Part shown: positions 11,401 to 20,592 of the stretch, piece by piece
Layout: the number at the start of each line of letters is the position of its first letter
Numbering within the stretch: the first letter of the stretch is position 1
The notes under the pieces: generated by a model
Database searches by the model: none
The model's input: the letters and a program-made list of their open reading frames with translations, nothing else
What the model was told of the DNA's origin: nothing
Translations under genes and position numbers: made by a program
Assembly (NCBI GenBank): GCA_032718475.1
Contig: JAUCBJ010005742.1
Span: 1 to 34,920 of the forward strand
DNA length: 34,920 bases
From: Nemertoderma westbladi
Lineage: Eukaryota; Xenacoelomorpha; Nemertodermatida; Nemertodermatidae
Direction of reading: 5' to 3'

Positions 11401-13432
11401 TTCTCGTACAGTAGGTAAGCTAGAAGTATATTTACCTACTTTACTTTCTCTTACTATATTAGGTGTTACTGCAATTGGTGCCAGTCGGTCAGGAAGATCT
11501 ATAAAGTTGTCAGGTGCGGGATGTCTAGGTACGTGTATATAGGCCTTTTCAGCATTATGATGCTTCTCACAGAAAGCGACACACAATCCTTTCGATTTGT
11601 TTACCACGAGGGATGGACGGATAACCCAGTCTAGATCGACTTGGTCGTACGGCCAATCCCCCCGGATTCCTCTTACCAGAAAAGGTTTCGGATTAAATGC
11701 CGAAAAATTTGGAATCCATTTATGAATAAAATGGTGGAAAGGCAGGAGGTTAACTTTATCTATGAATTCCTCACAGCCTAAGGGACATAAAACAGTTGTA
11801 TAGGGGTTGGTGTTTGCTGCATTCATTATGCGTGCAGCTTCCAAACTATTTATTTCCCGCATGTGCCATTCCCTAACTACTGTAATATCATTGAATATTG
11901 GATTTATATTTATATTTTGATGTACTGCCCCCGAAAACCTCCCCTCTAACCCCGCCCATGCCGATCTTAAAGAATTTGGAATTAAACCCCATGAACCCTC
12001 TGTATTTGATTTCGTAACTAAGGACCAGAAATATGATGGCCACGCGTGTTCCCATTTTGGTTGGTGCTTTTGAAGTTGAGACACATCAATAAGATACGCC
12101 CTGCATTCTGTACATAAATGAAAAGTGCCAGTAGACGATCTACAAATTTCCCCAAAAACCCTCTTATATGTTGTCCCTGTATAGCCCCGAATTTTAACTA
12201 CCATTTCAGGTACGGTAGCTCGCAAACAGTTTTCACATCTACGGACTACACCACCATCAGAGGGAAGGTCAGTGTCTGACTCAGAATTTATTACGTTGCC
12301 AATGGATTCACCACTGACTGACATACTATCGTCAAACCGTCCCCCCTCCGCCCCCGATTGTTCCCGTAGCCCCGATTGGAATTGTTCCCCAGACCCTAAC
12401 TGTGGTCTATCAGCCCCCCCAACCCCCAAGTGCCCCCCCTCAGACCCTAATTGTTCCCCTATATGTTCATCTAGCCCAGAGTGTTCCTCAAACTCTACTT
12501 CAGAATCTTCCCAAGACCCTGCCTCTGTAATATCAGCCACTCCAATCCCCGTGTGTTCCCCATCACCCCCCGTCAGTCCCCCCTCAGCCCCCGACTGTCC
12601 CACATCAGCCCCCCACTGTCCCCCCTCAGCTCCATACTGTCCCCACTCAGCCCCCGATTGTCCTCCCACAGCCCCCGACTGTCCCCCTCTAGACCCCGCC
12701 CCCACAGCCCCCGACTGTGTCCCCCTTATATTTGAATTAGGAAACCCCCCACGAATTTGATTATTATTTATTAATGCTACGTAGTGTACCTGGTCGTGTA
12801 TGAAACCCAAACTAATACTAGTTAACCCTGACCCAATCTCCGTGTACCCCCTCACCCCAGTATCGTACACCCGAATTTGAATCCCCAAACATTGCGCTAA
12901 AATTTGTAGAGAAATATTGTCCCCCCACTCCTCCCCATCCTGAACTGAACGTACGTAAGTATTAAAATTGCCCGGAATAAAATTTTCGTACTTGGCCCTA
13001 TTGTTGCTTAGATAATAGGCGACTCTAAGGCGTAAATGTTCTACAGAAAGGTTCTCACCGGTTTCTAGTACAGATAGGCGAACGCAACAGTCGCGTACTG
13101 GCAATTCCCACCGCCACCGCAATCGACGACAGTACGCGACTCCTGCGCAGCAACTCGCTGTATAGCGTTAGCGCCGGTGAGGGAAATAGCGGTAGTGTGA
13201 GGAGTAGAGACCCAAGGATTAGAGTTAGTAGAGGTAGTCGGAGGAGTAGAGGTAAGAATCGTGGAGTAGGTTGGTTGAGTATGTTGAGGCGTAGTAGTAC
13301 TAGAAACCGGAGGTGGAGAGGGAGGAGCGCGTTCAGTAGGTGTAGGTAGAGACGGCGATCCGTTAGGACGAATAGACTGGCCAAGTGACTGCGATCCGTT
13401 TGGAGACTGCGACTCCGTATTGCCCGATTTTC
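5422..13432 (-). CDS. Helitron Rep-helicase transposase, main exon, copy A (OTU, Rep, Pif1-type helicase, GIY-YIG-like)
   Basis: Rolling-circle transposase that would nick, unwind and transfer element DNA in the nucleus. From 13122 (a TTG, no ATG) the frame is open for 2566 codons to TAA at 5424-5422; numbering below uses this frame. Residues 20-120 are the C-terminal part of an OTU fold (HLRLRV, W66, catalytic-type HY at 113-114). Residues 133-262 are SGAEGG-like repeats. Zinc-type CxxC pairs lie at 296/299 and 337/340, with further Cys/His clusters at about 446-450 and 910-965, and an acidic stretch at about 975-1040. The Rep domain has FITLTC at 1242, PHVHMG with the HUH histidines at 1329/1331, and AYLLKYG with Tyr 1504/1508. 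The helicase has GPPGTGKT at 1966-1973, VLVEEIG at about 2052, GDHQQLPPI at 2091 and SRV at 2370. Residues 2452-2566 resemble GIY-YIG. Upstream of 13122 this frame meets a TAA (13170-13168). The phase-compatible frame from the 13432 splice acceptor instead holds the OTU Cys motif and ends at TAG 13067-13065, so copy A carries a one-base frame break. Confidence 0.93.
13068..13432 (-). pseudogene. Out-of-register N-terminal segment with OTU catalytic Cys motif
   Basis: This frame, phase-compatible with the upstream exon, is open from the acceptor at 13432 to TAG at 13067-13065. It encodes about 95 residues of Pro/Ser/Thr-rich linker, then VVDCGGGGNCQYATVAFAYL. The GGGNC...A pattern matches the OTU catalytic motif (usually DGNCLFRA), with the Cys codon at 13103-13101. 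The rest of the OTU fold (ETGENLSVEHLRLRV onward) is in the frame one base back. I see no classical X-XXY-YYZ slippery heptamer in the overlap (13067-13167). A one-base indel or assembly error is therefore more likely than programmed frameshifting. If the break is real, the OTU protease of copy A is dead or separated from the transposase. Confidence 0.65.
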
Positions 13433-14174
13433 CTGTAACAAATTATTGTATTTAGTTAATTATTGTCGAACTATAAGGTAGAACATTACAACATACTGTA
13501 AGTAAAATAGTCAATTTACCTGTACACTAAAATATACCATGTAACCTATATCTGATATAGCTTTACAATATAACATATAAACTTGATAATAAAACGGGCT
13601 TTATCACATACTGTATGCGGACCCCACATCAAAGACTCATATCTGCTATCCGCAAACACGACAACAAACGCAAGCACGAAGTCAGATAGTACGTTGCGTG
13701 GTAGATAACAAGATCATTTATTGTTTTGGTTATAGAAAAGTCTGCCTTTGTTACCTGCTTATTTCCCTTAATTGTTAACGAAAAAACAATAAATCCCAAA
13801 TGTAAAGTACTACTACACACACAATATGTAAAATATATTATAAAAAGAATATAAAACAACCGTAGCCCATAAACCAAGGTGACAAATTAAGGTATATTAT
13901 ATGACATACCGACCGTACCAGAACCGTAACACAATCCAAAATAACCAAAACCGTAACTCATACAGCGTCTCAAACCTAAACAACAACCGAAATAACATCA
14001 GTAGGCCTATACGTTATAAAATCGAATACTAAAACTTTATTCATAGTCTTAGTGTACCCCACAATTCTACAGAAAACTGAAATATGAAAGTTTTATTGTA
14101 TACTGTTGTCCTATTATCATTATCCTTGTGCAGAAATTTCAAAATGAGGTTTAATTCATTAGTATAGAAGAATA

Positions 14175-14200
14175 CCCCCCCCCCCCCCCCCCCCCCCCCC
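14175..14200. repeat. Poly-C tract, 26 C
   Basis: An uninterrupted run of 26 cytosines lies inside the inferred transposase intron. On the transcribed minus strand it is a G run with G-quadruplex potential. Confidence 0.95.
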
Positions 14201-14309
14201 TGCACAGAACCTTTATTGCTCTAGATATCAGGTTAACATCTATAATGTGCAACATTTGCACAATAAAACACGTTTGGTATTAACAATAATTTAAGGATGA
14301 ATTACACGA

Positions 14310-14478
14310 GTGGGCCTTCGTGCAGGCATAGGCATCTTAGCGAACAATTATAATTATACTATGACTAGTTGTATATTAGCTTCAGACACACACACTAACA
14401 CTTTTAGTAAACGACCGTAGTATAATTATAACAGTTCGCTGATAGCTGATGCTCGCAGTTTTGACTCGACTGCCCCAC
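14310..14478. mobile_element. Inverted-repeat element (MITE-like), family 1, short copy
   Basis: Left arm about 14337-14361 (TTAGCGAACAATTATAATTA...) and right arm about 14418-14442 (...TATAACAGTTCGCTGAT) are inverted repeats around a loop of about 57 bp. Outward, the ends carry GTGGGCCTTCGTGCAG on the left and CCCCAC on the right. The same terminal pattern (GTGGGG, CTTCG.GCAG, CTTAGCGAA) appears in the larger element at 20888-21383. Target-site duplication was not identified. Confidence 0.55.
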
Positions 14479-15555
14479 ATTATCTAATGTGAGGGAGCAA
14501 CGCAATCACGATACAACTTTCTGAGTTTGCACACTAGGTAGCCGGGCAATAGCTATTAGAACCGAAACACTCAGTGCTGTCGTGTGCATTAAGTCCCCAC
14601 ATTATCATTATGCATCCATAAATCGATTCGATATATTAATTCATCCCACACCAGGGGAAATACGACGCAAATAACTGATGATTACTCTAAAAAATAAAAC
14701 TGTAACCTGCTCTATTGTGTTTAGTTTATTGTTTTGGTTAAAATAATGTGCCACTGTAACCTGCTCATTTCCCTAAATTGAGAATTTAACATTGAGGCGG
14801 GATATTAATTCACGAAGGCGGGTTTTGCGTCCAGTTTCCCCCCCCCCCCTCCCCCCTTCTCCTATTACAGTATTATTAATACCAAAAAAAAATTAGATGA
14901 ATTCCACTAAAATTTTATACTCATTTTAACAACAAAAATTAACATTTTAATTTCCTCAGAGCAGAAGGTTACCGGTACTGACTTTAGATCTGTAAAGTTT
15001 CAGCTCAGTTTACAGCGTTCAGACCCTCATAGATTTATTTAAACTCACTCTATATGTTCGTCAATGTAACAAACTACTCAGTTCATGAAGATGTAAATTG
15101 CTACTTTACAAATAAACATTAAAATATTAAATACACAAACACTTAAACCTTAACAGCTTAATGCATTAACCCAACTTAAACTTATTTTTGATATGATAGG
15201 CCTATGTGCTTCCACCACATAATATTTTGGTTTTCGCAGTGCATAGTATAATGTATTGTTACTGCATGCAGTACTGTAGTGTAGGTCTACTGCAGATAGA
15301 GGCTTTGAAACACGTTAGTCCTTCAAAAACATAGCAATAGGAATAGGCTAAAGAAATAACCAAGAAAAAAAAATAAACCAAATCTCTAATAGAATCATAT
15401 TAGGCCTAATCCAAAAATAATAATAAAAAGAAATAGAAATCATAGTAACTCGTAACCATTATACAAACTGTACTCGAACAATAAAATAAACTATTATTTA
15501 CGTGACAATTACATTGATGAAATGCTGGTCTGGCCGCACATGTAAAATAACTTAC

Positions 15556-15670
15556 GTTTTTTTTGTTCCAGTTCCCTCTTTCTCCTTGGACAGCTATTAA
15601 GGGTATGGCGCGTTGGCTTTTCCTCACCATTACAGTACGAACATTTATAGCTTTTCTTTGCTTTTCCCAT
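15556..15670 (-). CDS. Inferred first coding exon of the transposase: CCHC zinc knuckle
   Basis: ATG at 15670-15668 opens 38 codons plus one base, ending at a consensus donor (GTAAGT). The peptide is basic and contains C10-x2-C13-x8-H22-x4-C27, a zinc-knuckle spacing like those that bind nucleic acid or the DNA strand in transposases. It is followed by a Lys/Arg-rich segment that could act as a nuclear signal. The split codon is completed in frame by the acceptor at 13432. From there a Pro/Ser/Thr-rich linker runs into a GGGNC motif typical of the OTU catalytic Cys. The assignment is by eye, from splice sites and phase. The exon could belong to another transcript, and extra exons inside the 2.1-kb intron cannot be excluded. 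Confidence 0.6.
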
Positions 15671-16260
15671 TATTTTGGATGGTGTAATTGTGAAGGTTAT
15701 AAGTACTGAAATCTTATCCTGAAATCTTTAAAATCAAAATTGTACGTAAATTCCCTTCAGCAATTTAGACTAACTGAACCAATGTACTGTGGTTAGCTAA
15801 TAAAATCAATATAGTTTGAACTCAAATAAAGAAATCGGGCGGCGTCCAATCAGAAACCGAATCGCCATAATTCAAACGATCCCACTCCCCAGAGCCAGGG
15901 TAGTCTGTAAGGAACACATATTGGCCAGTTATCGGCAGAACCAATAGAAGGGAAGGCAAAATTTACCCTGCACATTCCTGTATGTTGTTATGGTAACCTG
16001 TAGCCCGGCCACTGCTTCAAGCTTGGGTTTACCTACCTAAACACTAAACTAAACAGGGCGCTGCTGCCTGTATCTCGTCTCCATTGGTCAGTTGGGTAGC
16101 AACTCCCTGGCAAGGGTAATGAAATAACTCTCCAGCAGTCTATGTTGTTAGGTAACTCTATATTAGTAATCTATGGCCGGAGACACTCCTGTGTCCTGGT
16201 ACTGGCTGTGGCTACACTATTATTTCTACCTTGCCTGCTTGCTGTGTCTCTGAAGTCAGA
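15671..16260. promoter_or_regulatory. Candidate bidirectional promoter island with CCAAT boxes
   Basis: This stretch is visibly richer in G+C than its AT-rich surroundings and lies between two divergent inferred genes. CCAAT pentamers occur at 15779-15783, 15846-15850 and 15941-15945 on the plus strand and as ATTGG at 15920-15924 and 16083-16087. Two words resembling RFX X-boxes lie at 15984-15997 and 16144-16156 (GTTGTTA followed by GGTAAC). NF-Y sites on both strands are common in bidirectional animal promoters. No transcription start can be read from sequence. Confidence 0.4.
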
Positions 16261-17160
16261 GAATTCACCTTATTGCTTTTTTTCCCAGCTTATTGAATGA
16301 ATGAAATCAATATAAGCAAACTTTTTATATCAATTTTAGTTAATAATTATTTTTAATAACTAACTTCGCTAAATAATTTTTGTTGTTTCAAGTATGTATT
16401 TATCGTTTAGGCCGATATTTATTATTAATTTAATTCAGTATTCTTAGGAACGTAGGAACGAACTCAATCCAAACAAACTCTGATATTAATTTCCACTAAC
16501 TAACTAATTAATTTTCAATAACTAAAGTAAATAATTATTTTAATTTAATTTTGACTTTATATAAGTATTTATTACTCATTATTTATTTATAATTTATTAC
16601 TTTCGTTAGTTTTCACTGTTGTGTTTTATAACTTTACTTTATCATTGTCTCTTGCTGTTATTTCGCGGGAATTTTTTATTTTGGGAAATACTTTTTCTAC
16701 CCCTATATTTTACCCTTTATTTTCCTAAATATATTTTAGGCATAAGTCTCGTTTATTGTTTTGGTTCCTCCAACCTATCTCTGTAACCTGCTCCTTCACT
16801 TACCTGCATAGGTATGTGCATACCGTAACTGCATAAGTACCTGCATACATATTACCTGCAATACTGTAATACCTACTGAAATAGTGAAAAACATTTAGGG
16901 GCAGAGAAAGTAAATTTTAGAACAATAAAAATATATGCCTTTTATTTTATTATATAATGATAATTGGATTAGTTAGAATTTATAAGTAGATTACTTAGAT
17001 CAGTGTCAATGGTAAAAATAATAGGCCTAGATAAATTATTATAATATATTCAAACTTTTGAACTTAAACTACGGATTGGATTTTCACAATGGCCATTGTT
17101 CTGTTTCAGAGTATATTTTAAACTCTTTTATAAAATACAAAAATATTAAAAATTGAATCC
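16261..17160. other. AT-rich intergenic region, no gene seen
   Basis: Low-complexity AT-rich sequence without a credible open frame. It contains one of the four copies of TTTATTGTTTTGGTT (16752-16766), followed by GTAACCTGCTC. Confidence 0.6.
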
Positions 17161-17164
17161 TAAA

Positions 17165-17435
17165 AGTTGAAAACCCTTGTTCACCCAGCCATGCAATGGC
17201 TGGGTGAACTACTATTGCCCAATGAGAAAATTTACTATAACCATTCATTATGTTCAGGGTGGTGGGCGGGTTAAGCACCGAAAATATAATTTTACAATGT
17301 AAATAGGACAATATGATAATGCTCTCCATAGCGAAAAATATCAACCGGCCCTATTGGGGCTCGAACCCGGTACCTAGGTTTCAAACTTCTGGTTATTATC
17401 AGCCGGGTGAGTGTACTGAGCTACCAGGCCGGATG
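17165..17435 (-). mobile_element. tRNA-derived SINE-like element with terminal hairpin domain
   Basis: On the minus strand, about 17431-17346 resembles a tRNA. It has an A-box-like TGGTAGCTCAGTACACT, a B box GGTTCGAGCCC, and ends (CCGGCCT and GGGCCGG) that can pair as a 7-bp acceptor stem. The anticodon and T stems are degenerate. About 140 bp downstream lies an inverted repeat at 17179-17209 with 14-bp arms GTTCACCCAGCCAT. A related hairpin sits in the SINE at 18855-19012 and an identical one at 24264-24294. The layout of tRNA head plus conserved downstream domain recalls animal SINE superfamilies such as MetaSINEs, but I cannot confirm the family from memory. Confidence 0.6.
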
Positions 17436-17551
17436 AAAGATTGTATATTTAATACACCGCGTCACTCACCCCACAACAATTCACTTATTATTATTAAAAA
17501 AATATAATTTTATATTATAGAGGTCCACGGGTACCGTACTGTCTGTCTATA

Positions 17552-17650
17552 TGGGAGCGTTCATGTTCATAAAGTATGTCAAGCTCAACCCCCCCCCCCC
17601 CCCCCTCCCCCCCACCCCCCTAGTGCGTGACATACTTTAGGAACGCCCCC
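17552..17650. mobile_element. TA-flanked MITE with poly-C core
   Basis: An imperfect inverted repeat has a left end GGGAGCGTTC...AAAGTATGTCA and a right end TGACATACTTTAGGAACGCCCCC. It encloses an interrupted C tract (17589-17620) and is flanked by TA on both sides (17550-17551, 17651-17652). TA target duplication and a GGGGCGTTC-type end fit Tc1/mariner-type miniature elements. It carries no coding sequence. Confidence 0.6.
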
Positions 17651-17838
17651 TATACTAATAATATACACGTATTTTATAAATATAATATTTTAATGAGAAG
17701 TAGCCTTTTATTTTATTTAAGTAGCGAGTGATATATTTCCTTCTTTTGATTGCGTTCATTCATTTTAATTAATGTAATACTAGGCCTATAATATTCTGAC
17801 CGTTTTTATCTTCATCTTAATAATAGTTTCACTTTATC

Positions 17839-18095
17839 ATGGCAACACAATCGTCGCTCGCAATACGTAAGAATATTAACGTACAGATGCACGTCGCGCG
17901 ACTTTTATCCCCGGCCTATTCCGGAGCGTCGCTCACTGTATTACAAGACCGTGGTGGAATAATCCCGAGATCGCGGGTGCATTCCCAGATTCTCCATATC
18001 ACGAAACCGGCTACGAAGACCCTGTCGGTCACCTACGGCAAAGGCCCGAAACGGACAAAGCGGGATATATCCTATAGTAGATTGGTCTTCTGCAG
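17839..18095 (+). CDS. Inferred exon 1 of a divergent OB-fold-like protein gene
   Basis: ATG at 17839 has a favourable context (ATCATGG) and opens 85 codons plus two bases, ending at CTGCAG|GTTTGT, a plausible 5' splice site. Codon third positions are C/G-rich compared with the AT-rich surroundings, as in a real coding exon. The two leftover bases (AG) join the first base after the acceptor at 19625 to make an Arg codon, and the frame continues through the 322-codon downstream exon. The encoded segment is basic near its end (GKGPKRTKRD) and leads into what looks like the first strand of an OB fold. If the exon reads on into the intron instead, it stops at 18132 with 97 codons. Confidence 0.6.
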
Positions 18096-19625
18096 GTTTG
18101 TTATCCGTCATATTATATTATTAATAATTTAGTTTGTAAATTTTGTAAGTTACTGTGACAAAGTTAGAAATGCACTGAATATTATATGATTTTAATAAAG
18201 ATAAATAATTACTGCATTAATTACTTTGTTGGTATGTACCGCGCCAAAATGTTTGAAAATTTGATTTGACTCTAAATCAAAGGGGCGTTTTCTAAGCGCT
18301 GTAGCCATACTATCTATACAAACATAATATATAAAAATTCAGTACTTCATAGTTGCCGGTAAATCAACATGTTCATAAAAAATACAAATAAGGCACAAAT
18401 TTATGTTTTCTTAAAAATTGCAATTTAAAATTACATTTGGCAAAATATTAGACCAGAAATATCGACACCCAGAATGTCACAGAACATAAAATTATTAAGT
18501 TAGTATAATTAAGTTACGTCACCCTTATTTTGATATAAAATGCAGTTATTTAATAATTACACCACCTTTACTGCTTTAAGCAACGTCGTTATTAATTATT
18601 ACTTTTATATATGCTCGCATTATTTACCGGACACTGTTACCTTTATTTCCTGCAAATGCAAATACATATTTAAATAATTTTGAGGAACTAATTAATGCTT
18701 TTGTTATGCGGGTCGGGAAACAAAATTATAAGGTTCATTATCGGTGGACGAAAAACCGCTGACAACCCGAAAGTCCCTTTCTCTTGGATGTTACCTGTAA
18801 GGCAATGCGGGCGCCACTCTAACTCCCAAGGTGGAATACTCCGCAACCATCAAACACCTTTCTTTACTCACCCAGTAGAAGCCAATGTTGGCTGGGTGGG
18901 CGCGGCGCACCTATTATGTAATGACAGCATGCTGGGCGACGGATCGAACCGGGATCTCCAAGCCAGATGCGGAAGATGTAACCACTTCATTAGCCGATCT
19001 GGTTGGCTAGTTTAGGCTGCTGTTGATAAGGGAATGTACTGTACATGTCAACGTCTGTGTGGCTTAATTACAAGGGCATAAACAAATATACAATAATAAA
19101 GTTAACAGTGCTAAATAACATTAATTTGTGTTTAAAATTGAAACTTTTGCAATGTAACCTTAGTGTACTGAACCTCGTGGCTTTATTTGCACTAACTCGT
19201 TACGTTCGTTCATGAAACAAACCATTCGGGTCAGCACACTTAAAATGCTACTTTACACATTAAGTATTTATAGTTAATATTTATTACGCCAAATAGGTTT
19301 TAAAATTTTAAAATGGTGATTTTTTAATAAATATGTATTTTAAACGAGACTTTAGAATAAATTGGAAGGATATTCCTAAATTTGTATTTCACAAATTAAA
19401 TTATAATAATTTTTGACAACATCGATTATTTATATTTATATTTTATAGCGCTCGCTTTGTTTTTGTAACGCTAGGCCTACTAAATAGTTTATTGTTTTGG
19501 TTAGATTAGTAACTTTTAGATTTTAGAGAAAATATGCAATTATTTAAATGGGTGTAAATCGCAATGTCAAATATTTACAAATATTTAAATTTAAATATTA
19601 ACACATTTAAATATATTCTTTACAG
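18096..19625 (+). other. Inferred 1.5-kb intron of the OB-fold-like gene
   Basis: Donor GTTTGT at 18096, acceptor ATTCTTTACAG ending at 19625, phase 2 conserved. The intron is AT-rich and contains the SINE-like element at about 18855-19012 in the antisense direction and one copy of TTTATTGTTTTGGTT (19488-19502). The 106-codon open frame at 18695-19015 overlaps the SINE and is not called a gene. Confidence 0.5.
18855..19012 (-). mobile_element. tRNA-derived SINE-like element in intron
   Basis: Minus strand. The head at about 18999-18938 shows an A-box-like GGCTAATGAAGTGGTTA, a TCCGCATCTGG segment and a B box GGTTCGATCC, typical of tRNA-derived SINE heads. Downstream lies CACCCAG...CTGGGTG (18869-18898) with an inner GCCAA/TTGGC stem, related to the hairpin of the other SINE copies. 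The 3' limit is unclear and may extend to about 18700. No poly-A tail or target duplication was recognised. Confidence 0.65.
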
Positions 19626-20592
19626 ATGTATCGAGTCTGGCAAACTCTTTGCTTTGGTACTACAAACGGTGGCGGAGGTCGGGTCTATCCTCGCGTTCCT
19701 GCAGGACGTGAGTGTCGGCGGGTTTGTCGCAATTATAAACCCGCGGTACGAGGGGGAGAGTTCCTTTCCCATTGTCTCCACAAAAGATGTTGTCATCCCC
19801 GTTCAGGAGGTTCTCAACGAGAGAAGGGAATTCCCTCTTCCTCCATCCTTCGTCGACTGCCGGATGGTAGCCTTTGCGGTTAAATCAACAATCACGTTGA
19901 TTAACATCGGTTACGAAGACTCAGTCTGCCCAGGGCCTTTGTGCGACTCCAGGACCGGAGTTTCGTGTTGCTGTCTATCCACGGCAGCCACTTCGAACTG
20001 GGTCTTCGCCCTGGATGTAATCTCCCCCGGCCTCCCTGACTTAAAGATTGCAACTTTAAAGTCAAGGAGATTCAGTTCTTTATTTGTTACTGCAGAGACG
20101 TTGCGAACGTCTCTTACAGATATGGATATCGACATCGTCGACGAGATGGAGGACTTCGTCCGTCTTAGCGTTAGCAACATAAACGACGCCGGGGGTTGGT
20201 ATATTGTGGGTTGGGTTAAGCCCGGAAAGTCGGCTGAGGCTGAGAGCGAACTGCCGTCGCTTCCGACGGTACATATAACATCGGCGAGCCCGATTCAGGC
20301 CGTTGAGCTGGTGCGCCGGAACCTACAACTGGGGCTGCAGCCTGGCGTGACACGGACCTCTTCGGTAAGGGGTGGCGGAGGTTCGGGAATGAACAACAGG
20401 GGTCGTGGTGGCGCAGCTACGGGTCGCGGTCGCGGTGGCACAGCCGGGGAGCAGCGTGTTCCTCCAGGTGACGGTTCGGGAGTAGCCGATGGGGGTCGTG
20501 GTGGTGAAGCTATGGATCGTAGTGGCGAAGCTAGGGGTCGTGGTGCCGGTGGTTCTGTCAGCGGCCAAGATAACGCTCCAACGGGAGTCTAG
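19626..20592 (+). CDS. Inferred exon 2: OB-fold-like, Cys-cluster and RGG-rich protein (candidate ssDNA-binding partner)
   Basis: Open to TAG at 20590-20592. With exon 1 it gives a 407-residue protein. After the junction comes ESGKLFALVL...GSILAFLQD...GGFVAIINPRY, an alternation of hydrophobic strands like an OB fold (RPA or Mcm10 type). A Cys-rich cluster follows (CPGPLCDSRTGVSCCC), then an acidic segment, then a tail of about 75 residues rich in RG, RGRGG and GGG, as in nucleic-acid-binding RGG boxes. The frame extends upstream of the acceptor to an ATG at 19564, but that part is AT-rich and looks intronic. The gene diverges from the Helitron transposase. Helitrons of plants and some animals carry RPA-like genes, so a helper role is plausible but inferred. 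I did not recognise the exact family. Confidence 0.7.

Larger units (their letters stand above)
13433..15555 (-). other. Inferred 2.1-kb intron of the transposase gene
   Basis: On the minus strand the donor is C|GTAAGT (intron starts at 15555) and the acceptor is TTGTTACAG (ends at 13433). Phase matches: exon 1 leaves one base, and exon 2 begins with the two bases completing an Arg codon. The intron is AT-rich and holds a 26-C run (14175-14200), an inverted-repeat element (about 14310-14478), an interrupted C tract (about 14838-14856) and two copies of the word TTTATTGTTTTGGTT. A 74-codon open frame at 15406-15630 lies in another frame of exon 1 and the intron and is not supported. Confidence 0.55.
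498..15670 (-). mobile_element. Giant Helitron/Helentron-like transposon, copy A (minimum extent)
   Basis: The unit contains a Rep-helicase gene on the minus strand, two tandem-repeat arrays just downstream of its stop codon, and an AT-rich tail. The same order recurs in copy B, so arrays and tail are part of the mobile or duplicated unit. The left limit is where both copies meet repeat R. The right limit is given as the inferred start codon of the transposase; the true 5' end must lie further right, at most near 22690. I could not find CTRR/hairpin or Helentron-type terminal inverted repeats that would fix either end. Helentrons and their non-autonomous relatives often carry internal tandem repeats, which fits. 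The alternative to two insertions is a segmental duplication of a region containing one insertion. Confidence 0.8.

Noticed and set aside
12272-12760. 162-codon plus-strand Pro/Ser/Cys-rich open frame
   Set aside because: It is antisense to the Gly-rich repeat linker of the transposase; the repeats and C-runs explain its length and composition.
13060-13170. Programmed -1 frameshift as the explanation for the split OTU domain
   Set aside because: No X-XXY-YYZ heptamer was seen in the overlap; an indel or assembly error is simpler. Kept open only if all copies share the break.
13055-13441. 128-codon minus-strand open frame overlapping the start of the transposase
   Set aside because: It is a third frame in a GC-rich exon where all frames are long. 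It has no ATG, a Leu/Pro-rich composition and no domain. The neighbouring frame has matching splice phase and the OTU motif.
17346-17431. Functional tRNA gene on the minus strand
   Set aside because: A and B boxes and an acceptor-like stem are present, but the T and anticodon stems do not pair well and a SINE-like body follows; better read as a SINE head.
18695-19015. 106-codon plus-strand open frame
   Set aside because: It lies over the antisense strand of a tRNA-derived SINE-like element inside an inferred intron, with no domain.
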